The notes under the pieces: model-generated
Databases searched by the model: none
What the model saw: the letters and a program-made list of their open reading frames with translations, nothing else
What the model was told of the DNA's origin: nothing
Assembly (NCBI GenBank): GCA_964398035.1
Contig: CAYNLI010000003.1
Coordinates: 1 to 64,000, forward strand
Reading direction: 5' to 3'
From: Saonia sp964398035
GTDB lineage: Bacteria; Bacteroidota; Bacteroidia; Flavobacteriales; Flavobacteriaceae
DNA: 64,000 nucleotides
Shown: in pieces, positions 60,539-64,000 of the stretch
Position numbering within the stretch: the first letter of the stretch is position 1
How the letters are laid out: each line of letters begins with the position of its first letter
Made by a program: the position numbers and the translations under genes

Positions 60539-60991
60539 TTACTCCAATAATTGTTGTGCGTGATCTTTGGTCTTCACCTTATCAATAACTTTAATAACAA
60601 CTCCGTTTCCATCTAAAACAAAAGTTTTTCTATGGATTCCGTCATATTCCTTACCCATAAATTTTTTAAGGCCCCAAACACCAAAAATATTTATTACCGT
60701 ATGGTCTTCATCTGCCAGTAATGGAAAAGGGAAATCATATTTATTTTTAAAATTCAATTGTCGTTTTTGGGAATCGGAACTTACCCCAATAAGCTCGTAA
60801 CCAAGACCTTGAAGTTCCTTGTAATTATCTCTAAGATTACATGCTTCTACTGTACAACCAGGTGTACTTGCTTTTGGGTAGAAAAAAACAACTAGTTTTT
60901 TATCTTTATAATCCGATAAAGAAATTGTATTGTTATCTTGATCTTTAGCTGAAAACTCAGGCACCTTATCCCCTACTTTTAATGTATTCAT
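60539..60991 (-). CDS. bcp: Bcp: thioredoxin-dependent peroxiredoxin
   Basis: Atypical 2-Cys peroxiredoxin of the BCP/PrxQ type, 150 residues. The peroxidatic cysteine is in FYPKASTPGCTVEACNLRDNY (split here; about 37-57), with the resolving cysteine five residues later. The N-terminal KVGDKVPEFSAKDQD and C-terminal HRKTFVLDGNG match. It reduces hydroperoxides using thioredoxin. It is divergent from nth. Confidence 0.95.
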   Translation of the reverse strand: MNTLKVGDKVPEFSAKDQDNNTISLSDYKDKKLVVFFYPKASTPGCTVEACNLRDNYKELQGLGYELIGVSSDSQKRQLNFKNKYDFPFPLLADEDHTVINIFGVWGLKKFMGKEYDGIHRKTFVLDGNGVVIKVIDKVKTKDHAQQLLE

Positions 60992-61044
60992 TGATATCTT
61001 TTATTAAATTTGAATCTACTATTTAGCATTAAAAATAAGCATAA

Positions 61045-61710
61045 ATGACCAAGGCAGAAAAAGTTAAGTTTGTTATAGATACGCTCCAAAGAATATACCC
61101 TACAATACCTGTTCCTCTTGAACACAAAGACCCTTATACCTTATTGATTGCAGTGCTTCTTTCTGCCCAAAGCACAGATGTTAGGGTAAATAAAATTACT
61201 CCCTTATTATTTGCCAAAGCTGATAATCCCTATGATATGGTAAAATTATCAGTAGAAGAAATCAGGGAAATCATTAAACCCGTTGGACTCTCTCCTATGA
61301 AATCCAAAGGAATATATGGACTTTCTAAAATATTGATTGAAAAATATGATGGAATTGTTCCTTCTGACATTGTATTATTGGAAGAATTTCCTTCGGTTGG
61401 ACATAAAACTGCAAGTGTAGTTGTTTCCCAAGCTTTTGGAATTCCTGCTTTTCCCATAGATACACATATACACAGGTTAATGTATCGTTGGGGGCTTACA
61501 AACGGAAAAAATGTAGTGCAAACTGAAAAAGATGCTAAAAGATTGTTTCCAAAAGAGCTTTGGAACGAGCTACATTTACAAATTATTTGGTACGGACGTG
61601 AATATTCCCCTGCTAGAGGCTGGAATCTTGAAAAAGACCCCATTACCAAAAAAATAGGTAGAAAAGTAGTGCTAGATGCCTATTATAAAAACAAAAAAGC
61701 TCCTAATTAG
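61045..61710 (+). CDS. nth: Endonuclease III-like glycosylase without the Fe-S cluster
   Basis: A 221-residue DNA glycosylase/AP lyase that removes oxidised pyrimidines. The helix-hairpin-helix FPSVGHKTASVVVSQAFGIP holds the catalytic lysine K121, and IDTHIHRLMYRWGL the aspartate D139. In most Nth proteins the C-terminal region binds a [4Fe-4S] cluster with four cysteines. Here the corresponding end (WYGREYSPARGWNLEKDPIT..) has none, and no cysteine occurs anywhere in the protein. The stop codon lies inside the terminator. Confidence 0.9.
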   Translation: MTKAEKVKFVIDTLQRIYPTIPVPLEHKDPYTLLIAVLLSAQSTDVRVNKITPLLFAKADNPYDMVKLSVEEIREIIKPVGLSPMKSKGIYGLSKILIEKYDGIVPSDIVLLEEFPSVGHKTASVVVSQAFGIPAFPIDTHIHRLMYRWGLTNGKNVVQTEKDAKRLFPKELWNELHLQIIWYGREYSPARGWNLEKDPITKKIGRKVVLDAYYKNKKAPN

Positions 61711-61720
61711 GAGCTTTTTT
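61693..61720. terminator. Bidirectional terminator between nth and the small sigma-linked ORF
   Basis: Perfect palindrome AAAAAAGCTCCTAA / TTAGGAGCTTTTTT, giving a U-run on both strands. It overlaps the nth stop codon and ends 2 bp before the stop of the leftward 47-codon ORF at 61722-61865, so it probably terminates both transcripts. Confidence 0.9.
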
Positions 61721-61721
61721 G

Positions 61722-61865
61722 TTAGTTTAGATTTCCTTCAAATCTCATGTTATTGTACTGTGAAATGTACAGTGACTTGGAATAATTCAAAAGAAATGAT
61801 ACGGTTTCTGGGCAAACTTTGGCCAGTCTACATGCGTTTTGTTGTTCAGAGTAAATTTTTTCCAT
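61722..61865 (-). CDS. Small conserved protein downstream of sigma factor 1 (47 residues)
   Basis: A 47-codon ORF, ATG at 61865 and TAA at 61724-61722. It begins MEKIYSEQQNACRLAKVCPE and ends FLLNYSKSLYISQYNNMRFE plus GNLN. It is 24/47 identical to the ORF at 62829-62972, with the same length and the shared run FLLNYSKSL. It lies 68 bp after the sigma factor gene and just before a terminator. Conservation between the two copies indicates selection for the protein. The function is unknown; a sigma-binding or regulatory peptide is a guess. Confidence 0.75.
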   Translation of the reverse strand: MEKIYSEQQNACRLAKVCPETVSFLLNYSKSLYISQYNNMRFEGNLN

Positions 61866-61933
61866 ATAATAGTATTGTTATGTCTTAATAACGCCACTAA
61901 AATGGATATATTGCTTGAAAGAGGTTTTGGCTA

Positions 61934-62515
61934 TTAATTGGTTAAGACAATATTATTTTTTTCAATTATTTTTCTAAGGTTAATCAAAGCATATCTCATT
62001 CTTCCCAAGGCAGTGTTTATACTTACTCCCGTGTTTTCAGAAATTTCTTTAAAACTCATATCCTTATAGATTCTCATTAAAAGTACTTCCCTTTGATCTT
62101 CTGGTAATTCATCAACCAATACTTTTAAGTCAGAATCTATCTGTTCTTTTATAATCAATTTCTCAGCATTCAATTTATCATCACTTATAACCGAAAAAAT
62201 ATTAAAATCATCACTGCCCTCAAACATTGGCATTCTTTTGTTCTTTCTAAAATGATCTATAATCAAGTTATGTGCAATTCTCATTACCCAAGGTAAAAAT
62301 TTACCTTCTTCACTATAAGAACCTTTCTTTAAGGTATTGATCACTTTAATGAAAGTGTCCTGAAAAATATCTTCCGTAATATCACGGTTCAATACTTTAG
62401 AATAAATAAAACTACTTATTCTCTGATTATGTCTGTTAATAAGGATTTCTAAAGCCTTTTCCTCTCCACTTATATAATCTCTTACTAAAACTGAATCATC
62501 TACCTGAACTTCCAT
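61934..62515 (-). CDS. ECF-type RNA polymerase sigma factor (copy 1)
   Basis: A 193-residue sigma-70 family factor. Region 2: YISGEEKALEILINRHNQRISSFIYSKV..DIFQDTFIKV..FLPWVMRIAHNLIIDHFRK. Region 4: LPEDQREVLLMRIYKDMSFKEISENTGVSINTALGRMRYALINLRK. There is no region 1 or 3. It is roughly 70% identical by eye to the neighbouring sigma factor at 63042-63626. A pair of 21-bp direct repeats lies 159-200 bp upstream. The missing anti-sigma gene is unusual for ECF factors; the 47-codon ORF takes the downstream position. Confidence 0.93.
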   Translation of the reverse strand: MEVQVDDSVLVRDYISGEEKALEILINRHNQRISSFIYSKVLNRDITEDIFQDTFIKVINTLKKGSYSEEGKFLPWVMRIAHNLIIDHFRKNKRMPMFEGSDDFNIFSVISDDKLNAEKLIIKEQIDSDLKVLVDELPEDQREVLLMRIYKDMSFKEISENTGVSINTALGRMRYALINLRKIIEKNNIVLTN

Positions 62516-62673
62516 GTGAATATTTTTTTGGTTTAATTGAGTTTCCTTTCTTTAAAGGATCGATTTTTTGATTTGTCTTTGTTATACTATTAAATGTGTA
62601 ACTGCTATGTTATCTATTTGAGTTTCAATTACATTTTAAAAGTATATAAATAGGGAGGTCTGTAAAAAAGTAT

Positions 62674-62715
62674 GTTGTCAAACAACGGATTTATGATGTC
62701 AAACAACAGATTTAT
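62674..62715 (+). repeat. Two tandem 21-bp direct repeats upstream of sigma factor 1
   Basis: 62674-62694 and 62695-62715 are identical at 19 of 21 positions; each has the core TGTCAAACAAC..ATTTAT. In the first copy GTTGT-CAA-ACAAC is also a palindrome. Placed directly after the module-2 terminator and 159-200 bp ahead of the sigma-factor-1 start, they look like a tandem operator for a dimeric regulator. The second sigma gene has no such pair upstream. Confidence 0.6.
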
Positions 62716-62731
62716 ATTCCTGTAATAAAAA

Positions 62732-62754
62732 AGCCACATCAAAAAGATGTGGCT
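62732..62754 (-). terminator. Terminator after the second small ORF
   Basis: Stem AGCCACATC / GATGTGGCT with loop AAAAA; on the minus strand it is followed by TTTTT. It ends the sigma-2/small-ORF transcript about 75 bp after the ORF stop. Confidence 0.85.
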
Positions 62755-62828
62755 TGTACTATTTATTATCTTGATCAACTTAAGCAATTAATTGCCCAAT
62801 GTTGCGTTGTTATGAATTTTTGAGAATT

Positions 62829-62972
62829 CTAATTCTTATTGCTTTCAAACTTTAAACCATTATAATCTACAATGTGCAAAGATTTAGAATAGTTCAATAA
62901 AAACTGTATAGTTTTTGGTTGAGCATTAACTAATTCACAAGTCTGTTTTTTCTTAGCGAAAATTTTTTCCAT
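62829..62972 (-). CDS. Small conserved protein downstream of sigma factor 2 (47 residues)
   Basis: A 47-codon ORF, ATG at 62972 and TAG at 62831-62829. It begins MEKIFAKKKQTCELVNAQPK, continues TIQFLLNYSKSLHIVDYNGL and ends KFESNKN. It is the paralogue of the ORF at 61722-61865, with 24/47 identical positions, including C12, P19, FLLNYSKSL, YN and FE. It lies 69 bp after sigma factor 2 and ends before a terminator. A leader-type role is unlikely because it is downstream. Function unknown. Confidence 0.75.
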   Translation of the reverse strand: MEKIFAKKKQTCELVNAQPKTIQFLLNYSKSLHIVDYNGLKFESNKN

Positions 62973-63041
62973 ATTATTTTGCTTTGTTGTTTTAAGATAA
63001 CGCAGCGTATATGGATGTATTTATCTTGTTCGACCTATGAC

Positions 63042-63626
63042 CTAATAATTCGTTAAAACGATATTATGCGTCTCAATCATTTTTCTGAGATTGATTAATC
63101 CATATCTCATTCTCCCTAAAGCAGTATTGATGCTCACACCTGTATTTTCAGATATTTCCTTAAAGCTCATATCCTTGTACATGCGCATAGTTATGACTTC
63201 TTGTTGGTCAATTGGCAATTCCTTGATCAAAAGGTTGATATCAAAATCTATTTGATTCTTTATCAATTGCTTTTCTGCATTCAGCTTTCCATCACTAATA
63301 ATGGAAAAAATATTGAAGTTGTCATTACATTCAAACTTTGGAAGCCTTCTTTTTTTTCTAAAATAATCTATGATAAGGTTATGGGCTATGCGCATTACCC
63401 AAGGTAAAAACTTACCCTCTTCACTATATCTCCCTTTTTTCAGGGTCCGTATTACTTTAATAAAGGTGTCTTGAAAAATATCATCTGTGACACTCTGGTT
63501 CAAAACCTTAGAATATATAAAGCTACTAATTCTTTGATTGTGTCTGTTGATGAGGATTTCTAGAGATTTCTCATCTCCTTGAATGTAATTCGTTACTAAT
63601 ACCGAGTCATTAATTGGAAGTGCCAT
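63042..63626 (-). CDS. ECF-type RNA polymerase sigma factor (copy 2)
   Basis: A 194-residue sigma-70 family factor with the same domain order as copy 1. Region 2 reads ILINRHNQRISSFIYSKVLN and DIFQDTFIKVIRTLKKG; region 4 reads MRMYKDMSFKEISENTGVSI. Long stretches are identical to copy 1, such as EEGKFLPWVMRIAHNLIIDYF with H/Y exchange. No adjacent anti-sigma factor is seen. It is divergent from uvrA, with a TATATTTG -7 box (63754-63747) ahead of it. Confidence 0.93.
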   Translation of the reverse strand: MALPINDSVLVTNYIQGDEKSLEILINRHNQRISSFIYSKVLNQSVTDDIFQDTFIKVIRTLKKGRYSEEGKFLPWVMRIAHNLIIDYFRKKRRLPKFECNDNFNIFSIISDGKLNAEKQLIKNQIDFDINLLIKELPIDQQEVITMRMYKDMSFKEISENTGVSINTALGRMRYGLINLRKMIETHNIVLTNY

Positions 63627-63746
63627 GTAATTACTTTTTTAGGTTAAAACTAGAAGTCCCTCCACTATTGGAAAGATTCTAATTATATAGGTTAACTTTT
63701 AAAAAGTAATTGTGCGGTATAGGCTTATCTGTTTATAATTACATGC

Positions 63747-63754
63747 CAAATATA
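63747..63754 (-). promoter_or_regulatory. -7 box upstream of sigma factor 2
   Basis: Minus-strand TATATTTG matches TAnnTTTG about 120 bp ahead of the ATG. A TTG 25 bp further upstream is a little too far for the usual spacing. Confidence 0.4.
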
Positions 63755-63844
63755 GAAAAAATATAAACTATAGAGCATCCAACACTCTTTTTTCAGTATA
63801 AATATCAGTAATCACTTCCCTTAGCAATTGAATTGGACATATTG

Positions 63845-63852
63845 TATCTTTG
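63845..63852 (+). promoter_or_regulatory. -7 box upstream of uvrA
   Basis: TATCTTTG matches TAnnTTTG, 11 bp before the uvrA ATG, so the transcript would have a very short leader. A TTG lies 14 bp upstream, closer than usual. Confidence 0.45.
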
Positions 63853-63863
63853 CAAGTTTAACA

Positions 63864-64000
63864 ATGAAGATGCCTATAATTACCGAAGTAAATCCTAAAG
63901 AGAACATTATTATAAAGGGGGCAAAACTGCACAACCTAAAAAATATTGATGTTGTAATCCCTAGAAATAAGCTAGTTGTCATTACTGGTTTGTCCGGTTC
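63864..64000 (+). CDS. uvrA: UvrA: excinuclease ABC subunit A (N terminus only, cut by window)
   Basis: The damage-sensing ATPase of nucleotide excision repair. The visible 45 codons start MKMPIITEVNPKENIIIKGA and continue KLHNLKNIDVVIPRNKLVVI with TGLSGS, the beginning of the first Walker A motif (TGLSGSGKSS in UvrA). The frame is open to the right edge. Start chosen at 63864, shortly after a -7 box. Confidence 0.9.
   Translation, partial: MKMPIITEVNPKENIIIKGAKLHNLKNIDVVIPRNKLVVITGLSG

Larger units (their letters stand above)
62516..62828. other. 313-bp regulatory gap between the two sigma modules
   Basis: Contains, leftward, the terminator of module 2 (62732-62754) and then the paired 21-bp direct repeats (62674-62715). 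About 150 bp of AT-rich leader follows before sigma factor 1. No further ORF was found. Confidence 0.6.

Noticed and set aside
62674..62715. Possible minimal CRISPR repeat pair
   Set aside because: Only two adjacent units, no spacers between them and no cas gene in the window.

Overview
The window is a gene-dense, AT-rich stretch of a bacterial chromosome, almost certainly from the Bacteroidota, family Flavobacteriaceae. The signs are a PorX-type response regulator, a fused lpxC-fabZ gene, the acyl-CoA reductase/serC/serA cluster, BatA-like and TonB/SusC-like envelope proteins, and promoters of the TTG-N20-TAnnTTTG type with few Shine-Dalgarno sites. I cannot name the genus. No rRNA, tRNA, CRISPR, prophage or intact insertion sequence was seen.

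Layout. 1-5100 (minus): histidine operon hisG-(GNAT)-hisD-hisC-hisB, with hisB cut by the left edge. It is preceded by a well-formed attenuator: a 17-codon leader peptide with three consecutive His codons, an antiterminator segment and a terminator. It is sprinkled with short palindromic intergenic repeats. 5182-9256 (minus): SPFH protein, vWA membrane protein, a tiny membrane ORF, a YbjQ-like protein and fabG. 9389-16333 (minus): sucD, then a lipid A block (lpxD paralogue, efp, lpxA, lpxC-fabZ, lpxD) and an HD phosphohydrolase. 16460-21027 (plus): porX, tsaE, a small lipoprotein, a membrane protein, alanine dehydrogenase and a DUF4258-like protein. 21024-29158 (mixed): proline dehydrogenase, aroB, DinB, AsnC, an M14 peptidase, an XRE regulator, TerC and a sterol desaturase-type hydroxylase. 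29225-36388 (minus): topoisomerase IV A and B subunits, an EamA transporter, ychF and a ferredoxin. 36479-43923 (plus): acyl-CoA reductase, serC, serA, DUF937, a lipoprotein, a small membrane protein, and a Cys/His-rich secreted protein next to a TonB-dependent receptor. 44325-47091: folE, lolD, a CPBP protease and a TIGR02757 protein. 47092-51233 is a decaying accessory zone with a Gfo/Idh tail, an S10 peptidase, a nonsense-interrupted small gene, and a GH26-like fragment run into a cytochrome c tail. 51257-61710: SGNH hydrolase, glycosyltransferase, BatA-like protein, a dihydroorotase homologue without its metal ligands, two DUF4870 proteins, an esterase, an MBL hydrolase, a conserved 484-residue unknown, bcp and an Fe-S-less nth.

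61722-63626 (minus) is the least explained part. It is a tandem duplication of a two-gene module, each an ECF-type sigma factor followed 68-69 bp later by a 47-codon ORF. The two small proteins are 24/47 identical, and the spacers are also related. uvrA begins at 63864 and runs off the right edge.

The most notable observations are the sigma/small-protein module with its 21-bp direct repeats, the histidine attenuator, a ~115-bp intergenic repeat family present three times, and several catalytically altered enzymes (dihydroorotase-like, endonuclease III, HisB phosphatase domain). All calls are by eye; no database search was possible.
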